Shown: positions 1 through 9,892, numbered from the stretch's first letter. The stretch is DNA of 36,450 nt from Candidatus Woesearchaeota archaeon (GCA_018302605.1 JAGVZN010000001.1:1-36450); one strand, 5' to 3'. Numbers and translations are program-made. The notes: generated by a model not told the origin, from the sequence alone.

Positions 1-319
1 CGGCAAATTCGGGAGGAACTCCGATATAACACATTATTCGTTTGTAGGCATCCCGTCCACGGGTTATTCTCCAGGGGAGCATTCCGCGAATCGCCCGGCG
101 GACAAACCGGTCAGATAAGCGCGGCCGCTTTTGGCTTTTGAGAGGGTATCCCCGGCGGTCCCAGCGCTGTTTCTTTTCTGTCATGACGACAATCTTTTTT
201 CCGCTGACAACGACTTTTTCACAATTGATGACCGCAACTTCTTCTCCGAGCAGGGCATCTTTAGCGACGTATCCGGCTAATCGGCCCAGTACCATTCCCT
301 CGCCATTGTAGATTTTCAT
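1..319 (-). CDS. rplM: Ribosomal protein uL13 (partial, runs off window start)
   Basis: Reverse strand reads MKIYNGEGMVLGRLAGYVAKDALLGEEVAVINCEKVVVSGKK...KKQRWDRRGYPLKSQKRPRLSDRFVRRAIRGMLPWRITRGRDAYKRIMCYIGVPPEF, typical archaeal L13; order after eL18 fits the archaeal operon. Confidence 0.9.
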   Translation of the reverse strand, partial: MKIYNGEGMVLGRLAGYVAKDALLGEEVAVINCEKVVVSGKKIVVMTEKKQRWDRRGYPLKSQKRPRLSDRFVRRAIRGMLPWRITRGRDAYKRIMCYIGVPPEFA

Positions 320-343
320 GGTATTATTCTTATTTTTAGGGTA

Positions 344-655
344 TTATCCTAATATCCTCACTTTTTTCCCATCGGGATTTTTTTGGAGTAATTCCTGGAT
401 GGAAAGGACGGTCCCTTTTGCCGCTTTGATCTTTTGTTCTGCTTCTTTGGAAAAAGTGAAGGCGGCAACGGCAACTTTCTTGCTGAGATGGCCAACACTT
501 AACACTTTTCCGGGAACGACGATAGTTTCCCCGTCTCGGGCGAATTGTTCGATCTTATAGACATTGACGGTGCGCCGTTGGCGGGTTGGCTTCTGCAGAT
601 CGGCTGCAATCCTTCTCCAGAACAGACTGGTACGTGCTTTCATCTCCAGCTCCAT
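344..655 (-). CDS. rpl18e: Ribosomal protein eL18 (L18e)
   Basis: ARTSLFWRRIAADLQKPTRQRRTVNVYKIEQFARDGETIVVPGKVLSVGHLSKKVAVAAFTFSKEAEQKI; position between RpoD and uL13. Confidence 0.92.
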   Translation of the reverse strand: MELEMKARTSLFWRRIAADLQKPTRQRRTVNVYKIEQFARDGETIVVPGKVLSVGHLSKKVAVAAFTFSKEAEQKIKAAKGTVLSIQELLQKNPDGKKVRILG

Positions 656-691
656 CAGTTCATCGGGCCTGTGCGTAGGGTCATTGTTGTT

Positions 692-1480
692 CTAGAGCGC
701 TTTCTCCAAAGCCTCCGTTTTTTCGATCAGGATCTGGGCAGCGGTGTCCAGCATTTCTTTACAAGAAAGCTGCCCCCAACTTTCAACGGTGAAGATGATG
801 TTGTTGGTATATTCCAGGGTAATACCATTGTCAAGATCAGCGTAATATTCCAATAAGAGAGAATCGCCCATCGCTTCTTTGTTCAATTCCAGCTTTCCAT
901 TCTTAAATGTAAAGACGCCGTCTGTCGATTGGCGGGCAACGAGTTCCGGGTTTTTGACTTTTCCCACATTCACTAACCCTTCTTTGCGGTAAAACGCCCA
1001 CCCCGGACTCCATTTTGTATGGTTCTTTCCCTGGCCCATGGCTGCGGTCATGGTCACATCGACTTTCTGTTTGGCAAGAAGCTTGACGACCGGCATATTA
1101 GCGTAGACAAATGTGCATTTTGGATCGGCACTTTCTGCTTCACCGGCATAGACATACCCTTTCTTGCCTGCTTTGAGTTTCAACTGTAATGTACAGCGGG
1201 CGCTTTTCTCGGTTATTTCTGCTTCATTTTCCGGCAGACGGTAACTCTTTAAGTCGGTCTTGATCGGGATCAGACCCAGACGTAGGGCAAGCATCTCATC
1301 ATAAAGTGCAGAATTATTTTCTTTGATTTCAACATCTTCAACAGCCAGGGTCGGAACTTCTTCGATAATCAGGCGGCGGATGGTATTGACAAATGGCTCA
1401 GAACTGCCTTTGACGAGAAACTGTAATTTGTTCTTCTTTCGTTCTTCCTTTATCTTTTCGAGTGAAAGCGCCATGATCAT
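692..1480 (-). CDS. rpoD: DNA-directed RNA polymerase subunit D
   Basis: EPFVNTIRRLIIEEVPTLAVEDVEIKENNSALYDEMLALRLGLIPIKTD; alpha-like dimerisation motif; archaeal operon context. Start may be at the internal Met (MALSLEK). Confidence 0.95.
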   Translation of the reverse strand: MIMALSLEKIKEERKKNKLQFLVKGSSEPFVNTIRRLIIEEVPTLAVEDVEIKENNSALYDEMLALRLGLIPIKTDLKSYRLPENEAEITEKSARCTLQLKLKAGKKGYVYAGEAESADPKCTFVYANMPVVKLLAKQKVDVTMTAAMGQGKNHTKWSPGWAFYRKEGLVNVGKVKNPELVARQSTDGVFTFKNGKLELNKEAMGDSLLLEYYADLDNGITLEYTNNIIFTVESWGQLSCKEMLDTAAQILIEKTEALEKAL

Positions 1481-1482
1481 TC

Positions 1483-1926
1483 TTAGACGCGTCGTCCGCG
1501 TCGTCCTCCTTTCATCCGACAGCCGTTATGCGGCTCCGGTGTCACTTCTTCGATCTTCCCGATCCGAATCCCTACCCGGGAAAGAGTCCTGATCACCGCC
1601 TGCGCACCGGGACCGGGACTACGCGGCCCATTGTGTCCGCCGCGCGCTCGTACTCGGATGTACAGACCATTAATCCCTTTCTCCCGGCAGATTTCAGCGA
1701 CTTTCTTAGCGATGCCCATGGCCGCCGTCGGTGAACTCTCCAGGCGATCTGATTTTACCATCTGTCCGCCGCTGGAACGGGCGATCGTTTCGCTGCCCGT
1801 GACATCGGTGACGGTAACGATAGTATTATTATAGGTGGAAAGGATGTGGGCGATTCCCCAGCGCATTCTCTGATCAGAGCGTGGACCGGATTCACGTTGG
1901 ACTTGTTCAACGATTTGTTTTTTCAT
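1483..1926 (-). CDS. rps11: Ribosomal protein uS11
   Basis: [48 protein letters not shown]...[48 protein letters not shown]. Confidence 0.97.
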   Translation of the reverse strand: MKKQIVEQVQRESGPRSDQRMRWGIAHILSTYNNTIVTVTDVTGSETIARSSGGQMVKSDRLESSPTAAMGIAKKVAEICREKGINGLYIRVRARGGHNGPRSPGPGAQAVIRTLSRVGIRIGKIEEVTPEPHNGCRMKGGRRGRRV

Positions 1927-1930
1927 GTTT

Positions 1931-2578
1931 TTATTCCTCTACTGCAACCACTGGGATTTCGGTGGCAGGCACACTGCTCTCTGATTTCTGGCCTGCTGCT
2001 GCAGCCATCTTTTTTGCTGGAGTTTTCTTCAATGGTTTCTCTTCTACAGCGGGAGCCTCAGCAGTTTCTCGCGTGCGCTCGGGATGATCTTCTGTCGCTA
2101 ATGGTGATACCGTTTTAAATGTAAGTATGCTTTCCTCATCTCGTGATACAAGGAAAGATGGTGATGTTATCTCTTTGCCATCGACAAGGATATGTCGATG
2201 GGTGATAAATTGCCGCGCCTGCTTCATCGTTCTGGCAAGGCCTTTCCGACAGATCTGGCTTTGCAGGCGCCGTTCCAAGATGTCTTTTAATTCCAACCCC
2301 AGGATCTGATCAAGCCCCGCTCCCTGAGCGATGATCCCGGTTCGAAATAATTTATCGAGAATCTGTGATTTTTCTTTTTCTGCTTGGGCGGTTGTTAAAG
2401 CAGTGAATTTCTTTGCCAAAATTTTGTAGCGCCGAAGAAATGAACTGGCAATGTAGATCTCATGTTTATTCTTTAACCCATATTCCCGGACAAGGACTTT
2501 TTCTGTTTCGATAGCTGTCTTATTCCAAGGATGCAGTGGTGTCTCGTACTTCCTTCGATATTGTTTTGGGTCTCCCAT
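1931..2578 (-). CDS. rps4: Ribosomal protein uS4 with low-complexity C-terminal extension
   Basis: [42 protein letters not shown]...; S4 domain [31 protein letters not shown]; Ala/Lys/Glu-rich tail. Confidence 0.95.
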   Translation of the reverse strand: MGDPKQYRRKYETPLHPWNKTAIETEKVLVREYGLKNKHEIYIASSFLRRYKILAKKFTALTTAQAEKEKSQILDKLFRTGIIAQGAGLDQILGLELKDILERRLQSQICRKGLARTMKQARQFITHRHILVDGKEITSPSFLVSRDEESILTFKTVSPLATEDHPERTRETAEAPAVEEKPLKKTPAKKMAAAAGQKSESSVPATEIPVVAVEE

Positions 2579-2655
2579 GTTTTTTGGTTAGGCTGTTTAT
2601 TTTGAGATTATGTTTTTTATTTTCTGATTTTGCTCTTTACTTTATCTTAAAGATA

Positions 2656-3156
2656 CTATTTCTTCGCTGCCGGTGCTGCTTTCTTCTTGGATACTCCGAC
2701 AACTTTACCTTTATTTCGGCGGAAATTAGACCGCGTGCGCTGTCCGCGCGTTGGCTGGCCATGGATGTGCCTCCAGCCACGGTAGGCTTTGATCTTCTTC
2801 AATCGTTTAACATCATTTTCCTGAACAAAATGAAGCGTGCCGGTCAGGAGATGCTTATCTTCCCCATTCTCATAATCTTTTCTGCGGTTAAGCATCCAAT
2901 CAGGGAAACCATAGGCTGTCGGGCTGGTCACGATTTTGTCGAGCATGCTGATCTGTTCAGGAGAGAGGGTACCTGTCTTGGTCGATTTGCGCACTTTTGC
3001 CGACGTACAGACTGCGTCAGCAAAGCGCAGACCGACACCTTTGATATTAGTCAAAGCAAAACGGACTGCTTTTTCCCCAGGAAGGTCGACATTGGCAATA
3101 CGGACAATGTGCTTGAAATTTGCGGGTAATGCTTTCTCTTGAACTTTTTCTGCCAT
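2656..3156 (-). CDS. rps13: Ribosomal protein uS13
   Basis: FKHIVRIANVDLPGEKAVRFALTNIKGVGLRFADAVC...HLLTGTLHFVQENDVKRLKKIKAYRGWRHIHGQPTRGQRTRSNFRRNKG. Confidence 0.96.
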   Translation of the reverse strand: MAEKVQEKALPANFKHIVRIANVDLPGEKAVRFALTNIKGVGLRFADAVCTSAKVRKSTKTGTLSPEQISMLDKIVTSPTAYGFPDWMLNRRKDYENGEDKHLLTGTLHFVQENDVKRLKKIKAYRGWRHIHGQPTRGQRTRSNFRRNKGKVVGVSKKKAAPAAKK

Positions 3157-3313
3157 TTTTGTTATAATTTTAGGTAATCAGCGAGAGAACGATTTAAAAC
3201 TTACACATGGTAAGTCCTTTGCGCGTTAACTCGGACTTGGTGGAGAGTGGAAAAGGGGGTGATTTATAAAGGTTTCGGCGGAAGTGATTTAAAGCAGTTT
3301 GCTACTACTTACT

Positions 3314-3697
3314 ATGATGAATTTAGATCGGAATGTGGATCGGTTGGTTAATCAGCTGAAGCGTGATAAAAGCGTGCTTGCGGTGTATCTGTTCGGTTCT
3401 CACGGCACCCGCCGGGAAACCCCGCTTTCTGATGTCGACATTTGTGTTTTTACTAAAACGACAACTAAAAGCGATATTTTAAACATCAAGTCATTTGGTT
3501 CGGATAAATTTGATATCTCTCTTTTTGATACGCTTCCTATTTATCTCAAGTCGGAAGTGTTTAAAGGAAAACCATTGTTTGTCCGGGATCGTTATTTTAT
3601 CGCAGAAAAATTCGCCCAATCTTTTCGTCAATATCAAGATTTTAAAAAATATGAACGGGGCTTCTGGGATGCAGCGCGAAAAAAAGCTTTAGCATGA
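3314..3697 (+). CDS. mntA: MntA-like minimal nucleotidyltransferase (predicted antitoxin)
   Basis: GSX10DXD motif LFGSHGTRRETPLSDVDICVF; TTTATAAA box about 40-50 nt upstream; 4-nt ATGA overlap with the HEPN gene. Start moved from TTG 3299 to ATG 3314. Confidence 0.85.
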   Translation: MMNLDRNVDRLVNQLKRDKSVLAVYLFGSHGTRRETPLSDVDICVFTKTTTKSDILNIKSFGSDKFDISLFDTLPIYLKSEVFKGKPLFVRDRYFIAEKFAQSFRQYQDFKKYERGFWDAARKKALA

Positions 3698-4092
3698 AAA
3701 AAACAAAACTGTTCACGGATATACAGAAATATCTCGACGATCTCGAAGAGCTTCTTCCTGCGACTGAGGATGATTTTCTCAATGACAAAAAAGCGCAGTA
3801 CGGTATCCCCATGCTCCTGCTAAACATCATCAATGCTTGTATTGACCTCGCCAATGAAGTGATCACTATCCAGCAACTGGGTTATCCAACCAGTTATCGT
3901 GAATCTTTTCAGCTATTGGAGAGAAGAAAGATTATTTCCAAAGAATTGTCTCAAAAGATGCAGAGTTTTGTTGGCTTGCGCAATCTCCTGGCTCATGAAT
4001 ATGGAGACATTAATTTTGAGATCCTTTACGAACAAGCGCAAGACCTTCAGGTGATCGAGCAATTCAAAAAAAAGATGGTTGTTCATTTCTAG
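3694..4092 (+). CDS. hepT: HepT-like HEPN ribonuclease toxin (DUF86 type)
   Basis: RX4HXY motif RNLLAHEY; overlaps the upstream MNT gene by 4 nt. Confidence 0.87.
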   Translation: MKKTKLFTDIQKYLDDLEELLPATEDDFLNDKKAQYGIPMLLLNIINACIDLANEVITIQQLGYPTSYRESFQLLERRKIISKELSQKMQSFVGLRNLLAHEYGDINFEILYEQAQDLQVIEQFKKKMVVHF

Positions 4093-4151
4093 TTCTTGCT
4101 GACTGCGTCCTGGCTTGCCGGATTACCTTTTGAGAAGTTCGGATAATTCAA

Positions 4152-5621
4152 TTATTGATCTACAAACCTTTCTTTCATATCTTCTTTCATCTCTTCTCTT
4201 TTCACTTTGTTCATCATCTCTTCTCCTTTTTTGTCTCCTTCTCTTTTCACTTCAACTTCTTTCTTCTTCCTTCCCCGCTTTCCTTTCTGTTCTTCCTCTT
4301 CCCGATCCTGCAGGTAGCGTTTCCAGCGGATGAGCGTATAATTTACCGGATTCCTGATCTTCTTGCAGAGGCTATCCGGCCGGCATACACCCAATCCCAA
4401 ATAATACGCTTCGTTATCGCAATTAGGCGGCAATCTCTCCCCCGGCTTGAGATGCTGTAATTGTCCTTTGAGGTACACTTCCCGCAGCGGCGGCTGGTTT
4501 TTCTCCGTATTCCAGGCGTGCAGAAATTCTTCGATCTGTTCTTTATTCCAGCCCAGTTTTCCCAGAAAACCACTCATGCAGAAGATTGCCCGCTTTTTTC
4601 CATCGGCCAGCCCTTGCAGGATCAATTTCATGCAGGGAGGAAAAAAATCTTCTTTGATCGGGCTCTGGATCACTAATTCATCATACTCTCTTTCTTTCTT
4701 CTTCTCTCTGGGCTCTTCAAATTTAACCTGATAATCTAGGGCTTGGACCAGCAGGCGTCTTCCACTTTCTCCTTGTACGTTTTGTTCCAGGAAGCGATAG
4801 TGTGGAACGACTAATTCGGGCTTGGCCATTTCTTTTTCAAATTGCATGACCTGATCTGGGGCGATGGGCAGCGAAACCAAACCTGATTTTTCATGCAAAC
4901 TATAGGGCATCCGATAGAGATGGCGGGACGAAATTAGGATAGTATCGATCTCGAGGAATTTATCAACCTGCAGTTTGCCGACCTTGCTTCCATCTTTCTT
5001 CTGAGTATAACGGATGATCTCTTCTGCGGGGAGATGTACTTTTTCTTTCACGGCACTAAAATCATTATCTTCCATAATCATGATGCGCCGTCCCAATTCA
5101 TCCGCAATATGCTCTTTAACATAATAGGCGATCTTTTTTGCTGCTTCGGGAAACAGCATCTTTGTTGCTATTCCTCCGACTTCTTGTGGAAATGCCTCAA
5201 AAGGCACGCCGATATGGAAACCTTTGTTGCCGCTAAATTTCACCGAAAGATCTTTCACTTCACAATAACGCAGAAACTTCACGATTAAATCAGCGCAGAT
5301 CCGGCTGTATTCAAAAATCTTGCAGTCAATATCGAGAACTAAATCCCAGCCGATGCGCAAATGGTCTAACTCTTTCTTGGGCAGAGTACTGTCTAACGCT
5401 AAAGGGTTTGCCCAGCGTTCCTCACTGGCATGAAACGAAGTGGCATTCTTCAACGCCAGTTCCAAGATTTCCCGGGGATAGGTCAGCGTGTCCGGCCGTT
5501 TGCCGAAACTATCACCGAAGCGCACGCCGATTTCTTTATCCCGGGCATGATCAACAAGCGCATCCTCGATCTCTTTCCGTTTGTAATATTTAAGCAGGAT
5601 GCTTTTGGTCAGAAGAGCCAT
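4152..5621 (-). CDS. priS: Archaeal/eukaryotic-type DNA primase small subunit
   Basis: LRIGWDLVLDIDCKIFEYSRICADLIVKFLRYCEVKDLSVKFSGNKGFHIGVPFEAFP; catalytic VLDID and SGNKGFHI motifs; K/E-rich C-terminal extension. Confidence 0.93.
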   Translation of the reverse strand: MALLTKSILLKYYKRKEIEDALVDHARDKEIGVRFGDSFGKRPDTLTYPREILELALKNATSFHASEERWANPLALDSTLPKKELDHLRIGWDLVLDIDCKIFEYSRICADLIVKFLRYCEVKDLSVKFSGNKGFHIGVPFEAFPQEVGGIATKMLFPEAAKKIAYYVKEHIADELGRRIMIMEDNDFSAVKEKVHLPAEEIIRYTQKKDGSKVGKLQVDKFLEIDTILISSRHLYRMPYSLHEKSGLVSLPIAPDQVMQFEKEMAKPELVVPHYRFLEQNVQGESGRRLLVQALDYQVKFEEPREKKKEREYDELVIQSPIKEDFFPPCMKLILQGLADGKKRAIFCMSGFLGKLGWNKEQIEEFLHAWNTEKNQPPLREVYLKGQLQHLKPGERLPPNCDNEAYYLGLGVCRPDSLCKKIRNPVNYTLIRWKRYLQDREEEEQKGKRGRKKKEVEVKREGDKKGEEMMNKVKREEMKEDMKERFVDQ

Positions 5622-5693
5622 GATTTGTCAGTGGAAGCGATGTTTAAAATAGTTTTCCATTCATTTTATATAGGAGTGCTTTCCTCAGCCCAA

Positions 5694-7373
5694 ATGATGA
5701 AATCGTATCCCCTACCTTCCGACAGCCTGATCAAGTGGGAAGTTGCTCCGCGAGACATATCCGATTTTACGTTTCAGCATCCTCTGCGCCAGACGCGCTG
5801 GGATGATCTGGAAATACATTATCGGTCTAAGCGGGAATCCAAGGTGCATGATCCGTTGTTTAATCTCCAGTATGTCCGAGATATAGAGGCGCGTTACTTC
5901 GCTCATCTGTTTAGTTTTTCAGAAGCGTCCCTCCCCGGAGGATCGCGGTTAGACCCTCAGTTTGCACACATGCTTACAAAATCTGCTCAGGGAGGGGTTA
6001 TCGAACTCCTCGACTTTCCGTTCAAAGATGTTAATACAATACATCAGTTTCAGGACGGCGTGGAAGAAGTACGCGCCAATGCCACGCTGAATAACCTCAC
6101 ATTTTTAACGAATCTCGGTCGTGTCATGGGGGCCCTACAAGTGGCCGAAGGCGCGAAGTATGATCAGATAATCCAAGCTGAACGAGAAGTTTATCGGGTG
6201 GTTGATGCCGTTGTTGAACAATTTCCGGATGTTTCTTCAAAACTGTGGACAGACCTCCGCCTCTTTCTCCTCTCTTCACAGATGAGGGACAGTCCTTTAG
6301 ATGATTATCGCCAACTGCTTCATGCCGAGAAGATCACGATGACTGCTTCTTTGAAAGGAGTGCCTGTTTTTGACATTGCGGTCGGCGGTAGAGAACATCA
6401 ATGGGAGCAGCTTGACTCGTATTGGCCGTCTCGGGTTCTTCAGGGAAGTTATCAGCGCTGGAAAGCGTTTAGCCTGATCAAAGATGTTGTAGCTCTGGCG
6501 ATTACGACCATCGGCGTTGCTCACACCGTTGACGCATACGGGCTGGCGCGCGCTGAATTTGGCAACCCTCTTTCACTTACCGGACTAGGACATCCCTTGC
6601 TATACTATCAGGCAAAATATGGTCGAATATCCGGTTTTCAACCGAATGATGTGCGCTTCTCTCCTCAGGAACAATTACTGTTTGTTACCGGTCCGACGGA
6701 AGGGGGAAAGACAACCGTCGCAAGGAGTGTCGGCACAGCCGTGCTTATGGCGCATGCCATTGGCTATGTTTGTGCTGAATCTGCCCGTGTTCCCTTGTTC
6801 ACAAATATGCTGAGTTCGTTTGTCCACACTGATGATTTTGCTTCGGGTATCTCAACTTTTCGGGCTGAAGCAGAAAGCCTTAATGCACAATATGCGGTCA
6901 TGGATGACCAGACTTTTTTTGTTGGCGATGAGACTTTGCGCACTAGTGAACCCTCCGTCGGTCCCGAACTGCTTCCACCAATCACCCGGGCGCTCTTGGC
7001 AAAAGGGATTACCGGCGTTATCGCCACGCATTATCACGATGCCATCAGGCAATTCGAGGGCCATCCCCAGATAAAATGCCAGCAGATCAAGCCGGAGCGC
7101 TTCTTTGCGCTAGAAGATGGTGTTTCTCCGGGCGGATATGCGTTTGAATCGGCGCAGCGGGCAGGCCTTCATCCGGAATTACTCGGCGAACGGGCGCGGG
7201 ATGAATATGTTTCTCCAGAAAAACCATCTCAGTCTTTTACTGTCCGCCCCACTGTGCTTCATGACAAGAAATTGCCTCCGCATTCGTTGGAGGAACTAAT
7301 GCAAGCCACAGAAATTCCCCACACAAAGGTTCTCATCAAAACACGATTGACCCCTTTGCCGAAAGAAAATTGA
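5694..7373 (+). CDS. MutS-family ATPase-like protein
   Basis: Walker A GPTEGGKTT, Walker B FFVGDETLRTSEP, GVIATHYHD, similar to the MutS C-terminal ATPase; no recognisable mismatch-recognition domain I. ORF track starts at 5430, but TTTTATATA at ~5664 and ATG at 5694/5697 suggest a start outside priS. Confidence 0.75.
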   Translation: MMKSYPLPSDSLIKWEVAPRDISDFTFQHPLRQTRWDDLEIHYRSKRESKVHDPLFNLQYVRDIEARYFAHLFSFSEASLPGGSRLDPQFAHMLTKSAQGGVIELLDFPFKDVNTIHQFQDGVEEVRANATLNNLTFLTNLGRVMGALQVAEGAKYDQIIQAEREVYRVVDAVVEQFPDVSSKLWTDLRLFLLSSQMRDSPLDDYRQLLHAEKITMTASLKGVPVFDIAVGGREHQWEQLDSYWPSRVLQGSYQRWKAFSLIKDVVALAITTIGVAHTVDAYGLARAEFGNPLSLTGLGHPLLYYQAKYGRISGFQPNDVRFSPQEQLLFVTGPTEGGKTTVARSVGTAVLMAHAIGYVCAESARVPLFTNMLSSFVHTDDFASGISTFRAEAESLNAQYAVMDDQTFFVGDETLRTSEPSVGPELLPPITRALLAKGITGVIATHYHDAIRQFEGHPQIKCQQIKPERFFALEDGVSPGGYAFESAQRAGLHPELLGERARDEYVSPEKPSQSFTVRPTVLHDKKLPPHSLEELMQATEIPHTKVLIKTRLTPLPKEN

Positions 7374-7405
7374 TCTTCTGAAGAAGATTTCGCTAGTGAA
7401 GATGA

Positions 7406-8014
7406 TTAGATCTCAAAAGTGATGATTTTCTGCAAATCTCTTAATGATTCACTGCTCTTGATCAAGAATGTCTTAAAGCCAAGACTCCTCGGAATTTCTC
7501 CATCTTCAATCGGATCATCTCCCACAACTAGGCTTTCTTCTGGGTTCAGCTTTTCTTTCTGGATCAATTTCTTCCAGAAAACAGGATCGTTCTTTCTGCA
7601 TCCTGCGTCATTTTGAGAAAAGATAAAATCGACGAAAGGAAGCAGATTGTACTTCTGGAGATAAAGCTCAATAGTCCTACGCATGGAATTGGAGACAACA
7701 CCAATCTTTTTCTTCTTCTCCCGTAATTTGCTAAAAACGTCTAAGACGGAATCGCGAAGAACGGGGACCATCTCAATCATTTTTTCCAATTCTTCATAAT
7801 ATTCAGCTAACAGGCCGAGTTCCCGGCAGAGATCTCCTGTATCCCATCTTCCATACTTGTTTTTGGTCAAGCCAAACTCAGCTGCTTTTTTATCCAAACT
7901 CTTTCCGGTCAATTCTCTCTTTTCGACAATGAGGCGGAGAATTGGTTCGTATAACTGAGCATAGATTTTTGTATCAATTAACGTGTCATCCAGATCGAAG
8001 AGAAAGACATCCAT
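7406..8014 (-). CDS. HAD-superfamily hydrolase
   Basis: FLFDLDDTLIDT (motif I), VVSNSMRR (motif II), VVGDDPIEDGEIPRSLGFKTFLI (motif IV). Confidence 0.9.
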   Translation of the reverse strand: MDVFLFDLDDTLIDTKIYAQLYEPILRLIVEKRELTGKSLDKKAAEFGLTKNKYGRWDTGDLCRELGLLAEYYEELEKMIEMVPVLRDSVLDVFSKLREKKKKIGVVSNSMRRTIELYLQKYNLLPFVDFIFSQNDAGCRKNDPVFWKKLIQKEKLNPEESLVVGDDPIEDGEIPRSLGFKTFLIKSSESLRDLQKIITFEI

Positions 8015-8073
8015 CTGTCTAAAAGAATGCCTAAACTATAAAAATCTTTGCTGTTCCTTAACTTCTAAAATCT

Positions 8074-8343
8074 TCACAATCCTTTAACTTCTTTCTTAAA
8101 TTCTTCCGCTTTCTTGCGCAGGCTTTTCAGCGCCTCTTTCAATGCTTTGCGCGGCTCGACACCACTTGTCTCCAGCATGAACGTCGGAATACCAATCAGC
8201 GGGTGATCGATTCGGTAGGTGGCTACTTTTACACCTTTGACGGTATATAATTCTTCTTTCAGAACATTACAAAAGGTGTGCGTTTCCCCTTTCAGCTGGA
8301 AAACCAGCTTGTTTTTACTTTCCTCAAGGACAGTGAATTCCAT
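8074..8343 (-). CDS. rpoL: DNA-directed RNA polymerase subunit L (Rpb11-like)
   Basis: KLVFQLKGETHTFCNVLKEELYTVKGVKVATYRIDHPLIGIPTFMLETSGVEPRKALKEAL; TTTATAAATA box about 25 nt upstream of ATG. Confidence 0.92.
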   Translation of the reverse strand: MEFTVLEESKNKLVFQLKGETHTFCNVLKEELYTVKGVKVATYRIDHPLIGIPTFMLETSGVEPRKALKEALKSLRKKAEEFKKEVKGL

Positions 8344-8389
8344 AAGTCCAGAGTTCAGGCTCTTTATTTATAAATGTTTCTCTGTGTTC

Positions 8390-8561
8390 GGCTCTGGAGA
8401 AAAAGTCAGCTGCCTGGCCTGAAGTTTGACCGTGGGGAGCGATTTCCAGGAACAGGTGCGAAAACAATCAGCTTAAATGGCTGGTTCTGCTGTCATGAAC
8501 ACGGCCGGTTTTCGCCACGGTCAATGGCCAGGCTGACTTTTTCGAGATTTTCCACAGAGCC
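8390..8561. repeat. Hairpin element, family 2 copy 1
   Basis: Left arm GGCTCTGGAGAAAAAGTCAGCTGCCTGGCC; right arm (RC) GGCTCTGTGGAAAATCTCGAAAAAGTCAGCCTGGCC; inner arms TGACCGTGG/CCACGGTCA and GCGAAAAC/GTTTTCGC. Confidence 0.8.
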
Positions 8562-8572
8562 CTGCGTGGTTC

Positions 8573-9235
8573 CTATTTCAGCAAATCCAGATCTGAACAG
8601 AAGAGCGCATCCAATTCGTACAGCTTCTGAATTCGCAGCGAGGCATTGACCTTCGGTGGTTCGTGCTCGCCACGCAGGATGAGCACGTCCAGCACGCCGG
8701 CGTTCTGTGCTGCTAAGACATCTTCATCACCATTCCCCACATACAGCGCTTCTGCGGGCGAGACACCCAATTGTTGCAAACAGTACAATAGTCCAGCGGG
8801 ATCCGGTTTTGATCGGAAGAGGGGAAGAGCAAACGGATTGGCGCAGACAACGGCATCAAACAGCTGACTCCCCAGAAGATTAACATTAACATCTTTCACG
8901 TGAGGCGAGCCGCCCGTTACGACACCCAGGCGATAGCCTCTTTCTTTTAACTTATGGAGATAATCAACATCATCAAACATTCGGGTATGTGTTTCACGTC
9001 TTTCTTTGGTGTCATGGCTCTCCCATAATTGAAAAAATGATTCTGGTTCGATTCCCAACTCTTCTCTTATTCTCTGCGAACGATTGCCATAAAACCAGAA
9101 TTGATCGATAAACCCCAGCGGATATTCTGTAATCCCTAACTCAGCCAGAACACCAGTAACAACCATCTGACGGTATTTCGGAAGAGTGTACACTAATGTT
9201 CCGTCAAGGTCGAAGATTGCTGCTTTGAGGTCCAT
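8573..9235 (-). CDS. HAD-superfamily hydrolase (phosphoglycolate phosphatase-like)
   Basis: MDLKAAIFDLDGTLVYTLPKYRQ..., VVTGGSPHV, YVGNGDEDVLAAQNAGV. Start shortened from 9283 to 9235; AT-rich TATA at ~9250. Confidence 0.88.
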   Translation of the reverse strand: MDLKAAIFDLDGTLVYTLPKYRQMVVTGVLAELGITEYPLGFIDQFWFYGNRSQRIREELGIEPESFFQLWESHDTKERRETHTRMFDDVDYLHKLKERGYRLGVVTGGSPHVKDVNVNLLGSQLFDAVVCANPFALPLFRSKPDPAGLLYCLQQLGVSPAEALYVGNGDEDVLAAQNAGVLDVLILRGEHEPPKVNASLRIQKLYELDALFCSDLDLLK

Positions 9236-9373
9236 AGTATTTCGGGGAGCAAATTTATTATAAATCTTGCGGACATTTAACATAATCTGAAATCTGTCTC
9301 AGTTCAGAGGATATGCCACCTCACAATTTATTAATACTAAGCTTTTCTCCATAGGCAGGAGGTCATCTTCATA

Positions 9374-9727
9374 ATGTCTTCAGGTATCAAAGAACTAGTG
9401 CTTCGGGACTGCGCTTCAAGACCGTTGTGCTATCAGGTAAGATATTTTGCAGGAGAACCAGAAGGGGGGTTCGCGCGGGAAGTGGGAGAAGTCTTTGCTA
9501 ATAAAACCGATGAACATTATGTCCTCATTGAGAAAAGATCATCTAGCGCGACGGGGCCGCCTGATGAACTTGATATTTTTGCGGTGGTCCATACCTTAGA
9601 AGAAGCAGATGGAAAATTATATGCCAAAGCGAAGGGACTTGCCGAAGAACTGAGAAAAAAATATCAATTGGCCATATTTGAAGATAGGACAAGGCATTAT
9701 CAAAATGGGCCTGACGAAGGTATGTAG
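9374..9727 (+). CDS. Hypothetical protein (117 aa)
   Basis: ORF with ATG; no family recognised. Confidence 0.55.
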   Translation: MSSGIKELVLRDCASRPLCYQVRYFAGEPEGGFAREVGEVFANKTDEHYVLIEKRSSSATGPPDELDIFAVVHTLEEADGKLYAKAKGLAEELRKKYQLAIFEDRTRHYQNGPDEGM

Positions 9728-9892
9728 TTTCTTTTAATCTTCCTCTTACTCACGGCCAGCCAGAAGAGCTAAACAAATACGATTCCTGGGCACAATTCGA
9801 AAAGTGAGTGATATATAAATAAGTAGAACAACCCTCTTAATGTGTTTCCACTAATTTTAGCTGTAATTTTATGGCTGTTTATTGGCTAAAAT

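Noticed and set aside
5430-5693. N-terminal extension of the MutS-like ORF
   Set aside because: It is antisense to the priS coding sequence and the TATA box at ~5664 favours ATG 5694/5697.
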